The notes: generated by a model not told the origin, from the sequence alone. Positions 32,505 to 41,750 are shown, counted from the stretch's first letter. The stretch is 64,000 nt of DNA from an uncultured Collinsella sp. (GCA_902496335.1 CABVAO010000003.1:1-64000), one strand, 5' to 3'. A program made the numbers and translations.

Positions 32505-34010
32505 ATGGCTTTGACCGACATCTCGCATCCCACCGACATTGCAATGCTCACCGATCTGTACGAGCTCACTATGGCCCAGGGCCTGTGGGAGAGCGGCAAG
32601 GCCAATGAGCAGGGTTGCTTTACCGCGTTTTACCGCGACCATCCCTTTGGCAGCGCCTATGCCGTCATGTGCGGCACCGCCGAACTGCCCGAGCTGGTCG
32701 AGAACCTGCGCTTTACGCCCGAGGATATCGACTACCTCGCATCGCTTGAGGCCCCGGCCGGCGGCGCGATGTTCAAGTCCGCATTCCTCGACTACCTGCG
32801 CGATTTTCGTGCGCATGTAAATATCGACGCCGTCCCCGAGGGCGAGCTCGTCTTTCCGCGCGAGCCCATGGTGCGCGTCACCGGTCCTGCGCTCGAGTGC
32901 CAGCTGCTTGAGACGGCGCTGCTCAACATCGTCGGGTTTCAGACGCTTGTCGCCACCAAGACGGCGCGCGTGGTGTTGGCGGCCGACGGTCGCCCCGTGG
33001 CGGAGTTTGGCCTGCGCCGAGCCCAGGGTCCCGATGGCGGCCTGGCCGTTGCGCGCGCGAGCTACGTTGCCGGCTGCTCCTCTACGTCCAATGTGCTCGC
33101 CGGCCGCCGCTACGGTATTCCCGTCTTTGGCACGCATGCGCACAGCTGGGTGATGAGCTTCGATTCCGAGCTCGAGGCCTTCCGCGCCTTTGCCAAGTCG
33201 AGCCCCAAGAACTGCACGCTGCTCATCGACACCTACGATGTGCGCGAGGGCTGCGAGCATGCCATTACGGTTGCCAAGGAGATGGAGGCGGCGGGCGAGC
33301 GCCTGTCGGCTATTCGCATTGACTCGGGCGACCTCGCCAAGCTCTCCAAGTATGTCCGCGGCCGTTTTGATGCCGAGGGCCTGCCCTATGTGGGGATCTC
33401 GGTTTCGAACGATCTTGACGAGTATACGATTCAGTCGCTGCTCGACCAGGGCGCGCCCATCGACAGCTTTGGCGTGGGTACCAAGCTCGCGACCTGCTAT
33501 GACCAGCCGGCGCTGGGCGGCGTGTACAAGCTTTCCGCCCGCCGTGCGAGCGAGGCAGATCCATGGACGCCGGTGGTCAAGCTCTCCGAGCAGCCCTACA
33601 AGCGCACGATCCCGGGCGTGCAGCGTGTGCGCCGCTATTACGACGGCTTTGGCGGCCCGGTCTGCGACATGATCTACGACGAGGACCATCTGGCGGGGGA
33701 GGGCGCCGCGCGCGGCAATACCCTTGTGGCCGTGAATGATGCCGCCTTGGTGACCGACGTGTCCGAACTTGAGTATCGCGAGCTGCTGGTGCCGATCGTG
33801 CGCGATGGCAGTGCGGTGGCTCCGCGTGAGAGCATCCAGGACGCGCGCGAGCGCTGTGTTTGGGCGCTTGATCATCTGGACGCAGCTTTCAAGCGCTTCC
33901 TGTACCCGCAGACTTATGTGGTGGGCATGGAGCAGGGCCTGGCACAGGTGCGCGACGAACTCGTGCGCAAGAACATGGCCGCGGCTTCTGCCTTTCCCTG
34001 GGCTCACTAA
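32505..34010 (+). CDS. pncB: Nicotinate phosphoribosyltransferase
   Basis: 501 residues. Makes nicotinate mononucleotide from nicotinate and PRPP in NAD salvage. Signatures: TDLYELTMAQGLWESG at the N-terminus, AEFGLRRAQGPDGG, GTHAHSWVMSFDSELEAF (with the phosphorylatable His region), LIDTYDVREGCEHA, IRIDSGDLAKLSKYVR and GVGTKLATCYDQPALGGVYKL. ATG 32505 follows AAAGGTC. A long open frame on the opposite strand across this gene is a GC-driven artefact. Confidence 0.94.
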   Translation: MALTDISHPTDIAMLTDLYELTMAQGLWESGKANEQGCFTAFYRDHPFGSAYAVMCGTAELPELVENLRFTPEDIDYLASLEAPAGGAMFKSAFLDYLRDFRAHVNIDAVPEGELVFPREPMVRVTGPALECQLLETALLNIVGFQTLVATKTARVVLAADGRPVAEFGLRRAQGPDGGLAVARASYVAGCSSTSNVLAGRRYGIPVFGTHAHSWVMSFDSELEAFRAFAKSSPKNCTLLIDTYDVREGCEHAITVAKEMEAAGERLSAIRIDSGDLAKLSKYVRGRFDAEGLPYVGISVSNDLDEYTIQSLLDQGAPIDSFGVGTKLATCYDQPALGGVYKLSARRASEADPWTPVVKLSEQPYKRTIPGVQRVRRYYDGFGGPVCDMIYDEDHLAGEGAARGNTLVAVNDAALVTDVSELEYRELLVPIVRDGSAVAPRESIQDARERCVWALDHLDAAFKRFLYPQTYVVGMEQGLAQVRDELVRKNMAAASAFPWAH

Positions 34011-34089
34011 TTCCTTGGGCGGTAGGGGCGAGTCACGCTCCCTTGGCCGCCAGCTTGGCCGTTCGCTGAACAGTTGATTGGTTTGACGT

Positions 34090-35217
34090 ATGACGACTTC
34101 TTATAAAACGATGGTGGTAAAGATCGGTTCGTCCACGGTGGTGGGCGCCGACGGCAAGGTCAACCGCTCCTTTATCGGCGGGCTTGCCGATCAGGCCGCA
34201 GCCCTGCGCAAGCTCGGCTGGCGCCTGGTCGTGGTGAGCTCGGGCGCTATCGCCTGCGGCTATCCCGTGCTGGGCTTCGGCCGCAAGCCGGTCGGCGACC
34301 TGCCGAGCCTGCAGGCCTGCGCCTCGGCTGGTCAGTGCATCATCTCGTCGGCCTACGACGAGGAGTTCCATGCGCGCGATCTGCTCACCTCGCTCGTGCT
34401 GCTCACGCGCCACGATACGGCCCGCCGCATGTCTTACCTGCACGCGCGCGACGCCCTGCTGCGCCTCGTGGAGCTTGGCGTGGTGCCGGTCGTCAACGAG
34501 AACGATACCGTTACCGTCGATGAGATTAAGTTTGGCGACAACGACACACTGGCGGCGCTTGTGAGCTGCCTGGTTTCTGCCGATCTGTGCGTGACGCTCT
34601 CGGACATCGATGGCCTCTATACTGCCAATCCGCACGAGGACCCCACGGCCGAGTTCGTCCCGGTCGTGCATAAGATCGATGCCAAGATTATCGCCTCGGC
34701 GGGCGATTCTTCGACCTCGGTGGGCACGGGCGGCATGATCACCAAGATTCGCGCGAGCCGCATTCTCATGACCGCGGGCATTCAGAGCGTGATTTGCTCG
34801 GGTGAGGAGCCCGATGCACTCGTGCGCCTCGCCCGCGGCGAGAGCGTGGGCACACTGTTCGATCCGCCGGCGGAGCGTCTGGACATCGCACCCCGCAAGC
34901 TGTGGATCGCACTGGGCGACAAGGCGCATGGCTCGGTGACGGTCGATGATGGTGCTGCGAAGGCGCTGGTCAGCCGTGGCTCTTCCTTGCTTGCGGTGGG
35001 TATTCGCGAGGTCGATGGCCAGTTTGCCGAGGGCGATGTGCTCGATGTGTGCGATCCGAGCGGTATGGTCGTCGCCCGCGGTATCGCCGAGGCCGATTCG
35101 GACGTGCTGGAGCTTGCCGCCGGCCGCCGCCAGGACCAGATCGCCAGCAACCGCCTGCTTGCTAACCTGGCCGAGAAGCCGGCGATACACAGGGATAATT
35201 TAATCGTCTTCGCATAA
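34090..35217 (+). CDS. proB: Glutamate 5-kinase
   Basis: 375 residues. First step of proline synthesis, phosphorylating glutamate. Amino-acid kinase fold: VVKIGSSTVVG, LVVVSSGAIACGYPVLGF, VVPVVNENDTVTVDEIKFGDNDTLAALV and STSVGTGGMITKIRASRI. The C-terminal ~90 residues form a PUA domain (GSVTVDDGAAKALVSRGSSLLAVGIREVDGQFAEGDVLDV). Its partner proA lies 1.7 kb downstream on the same strand, separated by a peptidase gene on the other strand. Ends at a long hairpin at 35232-35331. Confidence 0.95.
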   Translation: MTTSYKTMVVKIGSSTVVGADGKVNRSFIGGLADQAAALRKLGWRLVVVSSGAIACGYPVLGFGRKPVGDLPSLQACASAGQCIISSAYDEEFHARDLLTSLVLLTRHDTARRMSYLHARDALLRLVELGVVPVVNENDTVTVDEIKFGDNDTLAALVSCLVSADLCVTLSDIDGLYTANPHEDPTAEFVPVVHKIDAKIIASAGDSSTSVGTGGMITKIRASRILMTAGIQSVICSGEEPDALVRLARGESVGTLFDPPAERLDIAPRKLWIALGDKAHGSVTVDDGAAKALVSRGSSLLAVGIREVDGQFAEGDVLDVCDPSGMVVARGIAEADSDVLELAAGRRQDQIASNRLLANLAEKPAIHRDNLIVFA

Positions 35218-35231
35218 CCAATTGACGCTGC

Positions 35232-35331
35232 AAACGCCCCTAAGCGGCAATCTGACGTTCAATCGTCGGGCATGGCCAAAAGGTCTATGCCCTCCTCTTT
35301 CACGTCACCTTGCTCGCTTAGGGGCGTTTTC
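35232..35331 (+). terminator. Long inverted repeat / terminator after proB
   Basis: AAACGCCCCTAAGC (35232-35245) is the reverse complement of GCTTAGGGGCGTTT (35316-35329), followed by TTTT. The 70-nt loop contains GGGCATGGCC...GGTCTATGCCC, which can fold further. Unusually long for a simple terminator. Confidence 0.6.
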
Positions 35332-35362
35332 GCTTTCCGTTCTCTACCTGCGGCATTGTCGT

Positions 35363-35425
35363 TGCCGGCACTTGTTCGGCACCTGGGGACGTTCCTTTTG
35401 TGCCGGCAGGTGGGGACACTCCTAT
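35363..35425. repeat. Family-2 palindrome fragments between proB and the peptidase gene
   Basis: TTGCCGGCAC...GTGCCGGCA and TGGGGACGTTCC / GGGGACACTCC are pieces of the cluster at 22519-22658. Confidence 0.65.
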
Positions 35426-35426
35426 G

Positions 35427-36845
35427 CTAGAAGATCTGGCGTAGGTCTCCGCGGTTGAGGGCCTCGTCGAAGAGGTGCTTGAATACCACACTGCCGTGCA
35501 GGCCGTCGTGCTCGAACTCGTTGGTCACCCAGGCGTGCGAGTTGCCCACGCGGCTGAGCGTATCGAGCTGCAGGCCCGAATCCACGTACATGTCGTCGAA
35601 ATACACCGCGGCCTGCAGGGGCACCTCGTTGCACGCCAGGCGCTGCGGGTCGTAGATCTTGTCCCAGCTGGTGTCTTCCATCAGCAGGTCCATGGCGGGC
35701 TTAAATGGCTTAAGCTCGGGCATCTGCTCAAACATCCACGGGAACATGGCCTCGCCGGTAAACATGAGCGGGCGCGCGAGCGCGTCGAACTCGGTGCGAT
35801 GGGCCTTCTCCTCTGCTGCGGCCCAGCGAATGGGCATGGTGTCGCCGTCGGCGTAGATGAACTCCTGCAGTGTCCAATACAGCGGGTTTGTACGCGTGTT
35901 GGTGCGCTCGAAGGCGCGCATCAAAAAGCTGTCAGATACCGAGGCGCCGCAGGCCAGCGTGCCGTCGCCGTCAACAAAAGCGTGATCGATAATCCAATGT
36001 ATGCGCTCAAAGCTCGGCTTCATGCCAAAGTCGCTGCCCATGAGCTGTAGGCGCTCGACCGTCATCGGCGAGCCGTCGGGCAGCACGGGTTTCTGAGCCT
36101 CGAGCGTATCGGCCAGGGCTGCCACGCGCTCGACGTCAGCGGGGTAGCGGTCGTAATACTGCTGCGTCTTGGCGGCCATGCGCGGGAAGGTGTGCGCGTA
36201 GACCTCGCTTGCGCTCGCCGGCACGTGCGGAATGCCGCCGCAGGTAAAGCTCGCCGCCACGCCTTCGGGGAAGAGCGACAGGTAGCTCAGCGTCAAAAAG
36301 CCGCCGTAGCTCTGGCCGAGCGTGACCCACGGCTTGCCGCCAAAGCCCACTAGGCGCAGGTACTCAAAATCGCGCACGATGGAGCTGGCGAGGTGGCGCT
36401 TGAGGAAGTCCGCCTGCGAGCGTGCTGTATCGGCGCCGGCGGCCGTTGCGCGATCACCCAGTGCCTTGATCGTGCGTCCGTCCACGCAGCTACTGCGTCC
36501 GGTGCCGCGCTGGTCGGGAAGGACCACGCGGAAGTGCTTGACGGCCTCCTCGATCCAGCCGTCGCTTGTGGGCGACAGCGGACGCGGGCTCTCGCCGCCG
36601 GGGCCGCCCTGCAAAAACAGAAGCAGCGGCAGATCGTCGTTGATGCGGTCGGGCGCGCAAACCACGCGGTAGAAGAGCTTGATGCTCTCGGGCGCGCCGG
36701 CGATGGGTGCCGGCATAGCGCCGCGGCGCATGGTGCTGCCGACGGCCAGGAGCATCGGCTCCAGGCCGCGCCAGTCAAGGGGGACGTCGATGCTGTGGTC
36801 CTCGACGTAAAGGCCGGGGACGTGGTACGAAGTGATGAGGGCCAT
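35427..36845 (-). CDS. S33-family prolyl aminopeptidase (alpha/beta hydrolase)
   Basis: 472 residues. Oxyanion-loop motif FLQGGPGGESPRP, RGTGRSS, nucleophile elbow GQSYGGFLTL and a C-terminal catalytic His near HDGLHGSVVFKH match the proline iminopeptidase family, which removes N-terminal proline from peptides in the cytosol. It is longer than the classic ~310-residue enzymes, in line with the larger cap-domain subfamily. ATG at 36845 with GGAAG upstream. It lies between proB and proA on the opposite strand, so proline release and proline synthesis genes are neighbours. Confidence 0.85.
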   Translation of the reverse strand: MALITSYHVPGLYVEDHSIDVPLDWRGLEPMLLAVGSTMRRGAMPAPIAGAPESIKLFYRVVCAPDRINDDLPLLLFLQGGPGGESPRPLSPTSDGWIEEAVKHFRVVLPDQRGTGRSSCVDGRTIKALGDRATAAGADTARSQADFLKRHLASSIVRDFEYLRLVGFGGKPWVTLGQSYGGFLTLSYLSLFPEGVAASFTCGGIPHVPASASEVYAHTFPRMAAKTQQYYDRYPADVERVAALADTLEAQKPVLPDGSPMTVERLQLMGSDFGMKPSFERIHWIIDHAFVDGDGTLACGASVSDSFLMRAFERTNTRTNPLYWTLQEFIYADGDTMPIRWAAAEEKAHRTEFDALARPLMFTGEAMFPWMFEQMPELKPFKPAMDLLMEDTSWDKIYDPQRLACNEVPLQAAVYFDDMYVDSGLQLDTLSRVGNSHAWVTNEFEHDGLHGSVVFKHLFDEALNRGDLRQIF

Positions 36846-36957
36846 GTGAGTCTTCCGTTCGTTGCGGTGTTTCGGGTTGACCAATTCTACCGCCGCGGGC
36901 GAGGCCATGCGCAAATCGGCTACCATGGTTGCAAACTTCTAGGAGAAAGGGCCGCCC

Positions 36958-38244
36958 ATGTCGGTCGATATAGTCACGTATGTCCACGATCTTGCCGTTG
37001 CCGCCAAGGCAGCGTCGGCCTCGCTTGCTACGGCGAGCGATGAGCAGCGCCAGGAGGCCGCGCGCGCGATGGCCGCAGCACTGCGCAACGGTGTCGACTC
37101 CATCGTCGCCGCCAACGAGCTCGATATGTCCGCTGCGCGCGATGCGGGTACCTCGGCCGGACTGCTCGATCGCCTGCTGCTGACGCCCGAGCGCGTCGAG
37201 GGCATGGCCGCCGGCCTGGAAAAGCTCGCCGAGCTGCCCGATCCCGTGGGCCGCGTGCTCGACCACCGCGTGCTTGCAAGCGGCGTGGACCTGACCCGTG
37301 TGAGTGTGCCGCTGGGCCTGGTCGCTATGGTCTACGAGGCGCGCCCCAACGTGACGGCCGACGCCGCGGGCATCTGCATCCGCACCGGCAACGCCTGCAT
37401 TCTGCGCGGCGGCTCGCTGGCCTATCACTCGTGTGCCATGATCGCCGAGCTGCTGGCCGATGCGCTCGAGGCCAAGGGCTTCCCGCGCGAGGCCGTGTCG
37501 ATGATCGAGTCCACCGACCGCGAGGCCACTGGCGAGCTCATGAAGCTCCGCGGTATTGTCGACGTACTCATTCCGCGCGGCGGTGCAGGCCTGATCCAGC
37601 GCTGCGTGCGCGAGTCGCTTGTGCCGGTGATCGAGACGGGCACGGGCAACTGCCACATCTACGTGCATGAATCCGCCGACTTTGATAAGGCGCTCAACAT
37701 TATCGTTAATGCCAAGACCCAGCGCGTAGGCGTGTGCAATGCCGCCGAGTCGCTGCTGGTCGACCGTGCTGTGGCCGATGCGTTTTTGCCCGCAGTCGTG
37801 GCCGTGCTGCATGACCACGGCGTGCTCATTCACGGCGACGAGGCAACCTGCGCCGCATGCGCCGATGCCGGGCTTGCCGAGGGTGATGACTACGTCGCCG
37901 CGACTGAGGAGGACTGGGGTCGCGAGTACCTGGCGCTCGAGATGAGCGTGAAGGTCGTGGCAAGCGAGGACGAGGCCATCGCACACATCAACCGCTACGG
38001 CACGATGCACTCCGAGGCCATCGTTGCCGAGGACACGGATGCTTGCGAGCGCTTCCTGGATGCGGTCGATGCCTCGGCCGTGTACGCCAACGCCAGCACG
38101 CGCTTCACCGACGGCGGCGAGTTTGGCCTGGGCGCCGAGATCGGCATCTCGACCCAAAAGCTCCACGCCCGCGGCCCCTTCGCCGCCGAGGCCCTCACCA
38201 CTTACAAATACAAGCTCCGAGGCACCGGCCAGGTCCGCCCCTAA
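36958..38244 (+). CDS. proA: Gamma-glutamyl phosphate reductase
   Basis: 428 residues. Second step of proline synthesis: NADPH reduction of glutamyl phosphate to the semialdehyde. Signatures: VPLGLVAMVYEARPNVTADAAGICIRTGNACILRGGS, IPRGGAGLIQRCV, the catalytic Cys in TGTGNCHIYVHESADFDKA, NAKTQRVGVCNAAESLLVD and ASTRFTDGGEFGLGAEIGISTQKLHARGP. ATG 36958 follows AGGAGAAAGGG. Divergent from the prolyl aminopeptidase gene (112-nt shared promoter region). Confidence 0.95.
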   Translation: MSVDIVTYVHDLAVAAKAASASLATASDEQRQEAARAMAAALRNGVDSIVAANELDMSAARDAGTSAGLLDRLLLTPERVEGMAAGLEKLAELPDPVGRVLDHRVLASGVDLTRVSVPLGLVAMVYEARPNVTADAAGICIRTGNACILRGGSLAYHSCAMIAELLADALEAKGFPREAVSMIESTDREATGELMKLRGIVDVLIPRGGAGLIQRCVRESLVPVIETGTGNCHIYVHESADFDKALNIIVNAKTQRVGVCNAAESLLVDRAVADAFLPAVVAVLHDHGVLIHGDEATCAACADAGLAEGDDYVAATEEDWGREYLALEMSVKVVASEDEAIAHINRYGTMHSEAIVAEDTDACERFLDAVDASAVYANASTRFTDGGEFGLGAEIGISTQKLHARGPFAAEALTTYKYKLRGTGQVRP

Positions 38245-38258
38245 CGCCCGCGCAAACA

Positions 38259-38300
38259 AAAACCACCACAAAGGTGCCTGTCCCCTTTGTGGTGGTTTTA
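38259..38300. repeat. Palindrome family 1, copy 6 (forward)
   Basis: AAACCACCACAAAGG...CCTTTGTGGTGGTTTT between the converging proA and HD-protein genes; could terminate both. Confidence 0.85.
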
Positions 38301-38314
38301 GGTGGCGTGGGCGA

Positions 38315-38914
38315 TTAAGCCTGGAAGGTATCGCGGTCGGGGGCGAAGGACTGCATGGCCGCGATGGTGCGGTCAAAGAGCTCGGGGAGCTCCCAGCCCA
38401 ACATCTCGGCGCCCTGCGAAATCACGTCGCGCGAGCAGCCGGCGGCAAAGCGCTTGTCCTTGAACTTCTTCTTGAGCGACTTGGTCGTAAAGTCCATAAC
38501 GCTCTTGCTCGGGCGCATGATGACTGCAGCGCCGATCAGGCCGGTGAGCTCATCGCAGGCAAACAGGATCCTTTCCATCTGCAGCTCGGGCTTGGGCAGC
38601 GAGGTGTTGAAGTCGGAGGTGTGCGTCTGGATGGCGCGAATGAGCTCGGGAGACGCACCTTCGCCCTCAAGAATCTCGGCAGCATAGATGGTGTGGTTCA
38701 TGGGGTCGTCCTCATGCTCCTCCCAATCCAGGTCGTGCAGCAGACCGACGATGCCCCAAAACTCCTCGTTCTCGGGGTCGAACTCGCGCGCAAAGTAGCG
38801 CATAGTGCCCTCGACCGTCTCGCCATGGGTGATGTGGAACGGGTCCTTGTTGTGCTCGTTGAGCAGTTCGAACGCGCGGTCGCGGGTGATTCCGGCGGTA
38901 AGCGGCTCTGCCAT
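38315..38914 (-). CDS. HD-domain hydrolase-like protein
   Basis: 199 residues with HD-superfamily metal motifs: an upstream His (ITHGETVEG), LLHDLDWEEHEDDP (HD pair) and a later Asp in FACDELTGLIGAAV. Resembles the small stand-alone HD proteins of anaerobes, whose substrates (nucleotides or phosphoesters) are mostly unknown. GGAGACTCCT precedes ATG. Flanked on both sides by family-1 palindromes in the same orientation. Confidence 0.85.
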   Translation of the reverse strand: MAEPLTAGITRDRAFELLNEHNKDPFHITHGETVEGTMRYFAREFDPENEEFWGIVGLLHDLDWEEHEDDPMNHTIYAAEILEGEGASPELIRAIQTHTSDFNTSLPKPELQMERILFACDELTGLIGAAVIMRPSKSVMDFTTKSLKKKFKDKRFAAGCSRDVISQGAEMLGWELPELFDRTIAAMQSFAPDRDTFQA

Positions 38915-38966
38915 AGGAGACTCCTTGTGCTCGTGGGTATCGATAAGAATGAATACTACTAGAACA

Positions 38967-39010
38967 AGAAAACCACCACAAAGGTGCCTGTTCCCTTTGT
39001 GGTGGTTTTT
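38967..39010. repeat. Palindrome family 1, copy 7 (forward, variant loop)
   Basis: GAAAACCACCACAAAGG...CCTTTGTGGTGGTTTTT; the loop reads TGCCTGTTC instead of TGCCTGTCC. Placed just after the carD stop codon. Confidence 0.85.
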
Positions 39011-39022
39011 GGCGCGGATTGG

Positions 39023-39508
39023 TTAGTTGAGGGCGGCTTGGGCTAGGCGGGCTTCGGCGGCCTCCTCGGTGACGCCCAAGGCCACAGCGAACTCCTCGAT
39101 GGAGCGGCGCTTGGCTTCCTTGAGTACGCGCATGTAGTAGGAGCTGGGTTTTTTATCAGCTTCTTCGGCCTGGCGAATGCGGTGCATCATGGTTTTTGCC
39201 ACGCGGACCGTCTCGGGCGCGCCCAGCTTGAGCTGCTGCTTAAAGTGCGTCTCCTCAAGTGAGCTGTTGCGCTCGGTGAAGGTGTCGCACTCCAGCTCGT
39301 CATAGTGGCTCAGCAGGTGCTCGGCATCTTGCTGCGAGATAGCGGCGTGCAAACGGTCGGCCTGCGCCACGGGGTACATGAGGATCGTCTGCGCATGTCC
39401 CTGCTTGGTCTCGAGCAGCAGCATGGGCTGCGGTGTGTCGTCCCTAAAACCGACGACGGTGCAGACTCCCTGACCCGGATGAATGACGTGTTGACCGATT
39501 GAGAACAT
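39023..39508 (-). CDS. carD: CarD-family transcriptional regulator
   Basis: 161 residues. N-terminal RNA-polymerase-interaction domain (FSIGQHVIHPGQGVCTVVGFRDD...MLLLETKQGHAQTILMYPV) like the CarD/CdnL/TRCF family, then a C-terminal helical domain (RIRQAEEADKKPSSYYMRVLKEAKRRSIEEFAVALGVTEEAAEARL). Such proteins stabilise open promoter complexes and affect rRNA and housekeeping transcription in Actinobacteria. The conserved Trp wedge seen in M. tuberculosis CarD is not evident in the C-terminal region. GGAGGT precedes ATG. Confidence 0.92.
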   Translation of the reverse strand: MFSIGQHVIHPGQGVCTVVGFRDDTPQPMLLLETKQGHAQTILMYPVAQADRLHAAISQQDAEHLLSHYDELECDTFTERNSSLEETHFKQQLKLGAPETVRVAKTMMHRIRQAEEADKKPSSYYMRVLKEAKRRSIEEFAVALGVTEEAAEARLAQAALN

Positions 39509-39850
39509 GCTACCTCCAACTTATACGAATTTACGTATGTCTAGAATAACACGCTGACGTGCGCAAACCCTTACTTTATGCAGGAAAAGCACACAACTCC
39601 GATAGGTAAGAGTATTCGATAACAGACGCAGCTCATTCACACCTTTATGCATTTTCAACGCTTGCATAATCTGCAGGCAGACCGGCATCTTTGAGTGACT
39701 CCATACAAGCTGTAGTCAATTTTGTGCATATGCAATATCGATTGGCTTTACCCTGCGACAGTGCCCGTCGCTTGTGATAGAGTGCTACAAACTCTGGCTT
39801 TTGCCCTACGAGTGATCAAGAGCTCGGGGGCTTTAACACAAGGAGGATCT
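39509..39850. other. Divergent intergenic region carD / argS
   Basis: 342 nt, AT-richer than its surroundings. Contains a short palindrome ATACGAATTTACGTAT (39523-39538) near the carD start and a weak -10-like TAGAGT near 39778 before argS. No gene or structured RNA seen; a T-box was looked for and not found. Confidence 0.4.
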
Positions 39851-41704
39851 ATGCCCGAGAAGATTGAAGAGCTGATACGCGCTGCGCTTGCTGCGGCCCA
39901 GGAGGCCGGCGACCTTTCCGCATTTGAACTTGACGATTGCGCTATCGAGCGACCGGCTGACACTTCTCATGGCGAGTGGACCTCTACCATGGCCTTGAAG
40001 TCCGCCAAGCTGGCCCACTGCGCCCCGCGCAAGATCGCTGAGGCCATCGTTGCCCATATGCCCGAGGACCCCGCGATCGAGAAAGTCGAGATCGCAGGTC
40101 CCGGCTTCATCAACTTCTACCTCTCCGTTGCCGTCAAGAATGCCATCTTTGGCGAGGCTCGCGAGAAGGGTATGGACTTCGCTAAGTCCAACGTCGGTGG
40201 TGGCCTGAAGACCCAGGTCGAGTTCGTTTCCGCCAACCCCGTCGGCCCCATGCACATCGGCCACGGCCGCTGGGCCGCGCTGGGCGACTCGCTCTGCCGT
40301 GTTATGGACCACGCCGGTTACGACATCCAGCGTGAGTTCTACATCAACGACCACGGCTCTCAGATGAACACCTTCGGCAACTCCATCAGCACGCGCTATA
40401 TGCAGCTTGCCGACATCATCGCCAAGCAGGGCGTGGATATCGACGAGGCTCACAAGCTTCTGATCGCCGACCGCGACGCCTTTGTTGCCGACGAGGGCGA
40501 CGAGCACCCCGAGACCCATCCGTATCAGGACAACTTTGCCGAGACTCTGGGCAAGGACTCCTACGGCGGTGACTACATCATCGACGAGGCTGCCGAGTTC
40601 TGGCGCACCGACGGCGATAAGTGGGTCAACGCCGATCCGCAGGAGCGCATGGAGAGCTTCCGCGAGCGCGGCTACGTAAAGATGGTCGACAACATGCGCG
40701 ACCTTTGCCACGCCGTTAACTGCGACTTCGATCGTTGGTTCTCCGAGCGCTCCCTGTACGTGAAGGACACCGAGGGCGAGACCGCCGGCACCTCCGCCGT
40801 CGACCGCGCTTTTGAGAAGCTCGACAAGATGGGCTACCTCTACACCAAGGACGGTGCCCTGTGGTTCCGCTCCACCGACCTGGGCGACGACAAGGACCGC
40901 GTCCTGATCAAGTCCGATGGCGAGTACACCTACTTCGCCTCCGACGTTGCCTATCACTGGGATAAGTTCCAGCGCGTCGACCACGTCATCGACATCTGGG
41001 GCGCCGACCACCACGGCTACATCGAGCGCGTCCGCTGCGTCTGCGATGCCTTGGGTTACCCCGGCAAGTTTGAGGTTCTGCTGGGCCAGCTCGTCAACCT
41101 GCTGCGCAACGGCAAGCCCGTCCGTATGTCCAAGCGTAAGGGCACCATGGTGACCCTGCAGGAGCTCGTCGACGAGGTCGGCTCCGACGCTGCCCGTTAC
41201 ACCCTCATCTCCAAGAGCTCCAACCAGATGGTCGACTTCGATATTGAGGCCGTCAAGAAGCGCGACAACTCCAACCCGGTGTACTACGTGCAGTACGCTC
41301 ACGCCCGCGTGTGCTCCATCCTGCGCCGTGCCGCTGACGTTACGCCCGAGCAGGCTGACGAGATGGGCATGAAGGCCGTCGCCGCCAAGGCCATCGGTGA
41401 GAACGTCGATTACTCGCTGCTGACCGACCCGACCGAGCTCGCCCTTTCGCGCAAGCTCAACGAGCTCACCGACCTCATCGCCAGCTGCGCTCGCGACCGC
41501 GCCCCGTTCCGTCTGACGCACTTTGCTGAGGAACTCGCCGGCGACTTCCACAGCTTCTACGCTGCCTGCCAGGTTCTGCCGAGCGAGGGCCGTCCCGTCG
41601 ACCCCGAGCTTTCGCGTGCCCGTCTGGCCGCTTGCGACGCCGTCCGCGTGACGCTCGCCCTGGTGCTCACCCTTGTTGGCGTTTCCGCGCCCGAGCAGAT
41701 GTAA
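39851..41704 (+). CDS. argS: Arginyl-tRNA synthetase
   Basis: 617 residues. Class I synthetase charging tRNA-Arg. ArgS-type N-terminal domain, HIGH motif in SANPVGPMHIGHGRWAALGD (near 130), KMSK-like RMSKRKGTMVTLQELVDEVG, GADHHGYIERV, and a C-terminal DALR anticodon domain (SRKLNELTDLIASCARDRAPFRLTHFAEELAGDFHSFYAACQVL). ATG 39851 follows AAGGAGGAT. Has its own promoter region and terminator at 41751. Confidence 0.96.
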   Translation: MPEKIEELIRAALAAAQEAGDLSAFELDDCAIERPADTSHGEWTSTMALKSAKLAHCAPRKIAEAIVAHMPEDPAIEKVEIAGPGFINFYLSVAVKNAIFGEAREKGMDFAKSNVGGGLKTQVEFVSANPVGPMHIGHGRWAALGDSLCRVMDHAGYDIQREFYINDHGSQMNTFGNSISTRYMQLADIIAKQGVDIDEAHKLLIADRDAFVADEGDEHPETHPYQDNFAETLGKDSYGGDYIIDEAAEFWRTDGDKWVNADPQERMESFRERGYVKMVDNMRDLCHAVNCDFDRWFSERSLYVKDTEGETAGTSAVDRAFEKLDKMGYLYTKDGALWFRSTDLGDDKDRVLIKSDGEYTYFASDVAYHWDKFQRVDHVIDIWGADHHGYIERVRCVCDALGYPGKFEVLLGQLVNLLRNGKPVRMSKRKGTMVTLQELVDEVGSDAARYTLISKSSNQMVDFDIEAVKKRDNSNPVYYVQYAHARVCSILRRAADVTPEQADEMGMKAVAAKAIGENVDYSLLTDPTELALSRKLNELTDLIASCARDRAPFRLTHFAEELAGDFHSFYAACQVLPSEGRPVDPELSRARLAACDAVRVTLALVLTLVGVSAPEQM

Positions 41705-41750
41705 TCTGCGAGTCATTTGACCGTACAGACTTGGTTTAACTAAGCCTTGA

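Noticed and set aside
31836..34007. 723-codon open frame opposite tRNA-Ala, the coiled-coil gene and pncB
   Set aside because: Runs antisense through a tRNA and two well-supported genes; composition is the mirror of GC-rich codons and no family is recognisable.
36775..38376. 533-codon open frame opposite proA
   Set aside because: Shadow of proA that also crosses a palindrome; no domain seen.
10100..39010. CRISPR array from the repeated CCACCACAAAG palindrome
   Set aside because: Copies are kilobases apart, always after genes, with no regular spacers and no cas genes.
39509..39850. T-box or other leader before argS
   Set aside because: No T-box core, specifier stem or terminator/antiterminator pair found in the 342-nt gap.
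39833..41716. 627-codon open frame opposite argS
   Set aside because: Antisense shadow of argS; Val/Gly/Leu/Asp-rich with no motif or ribosome-binding site.
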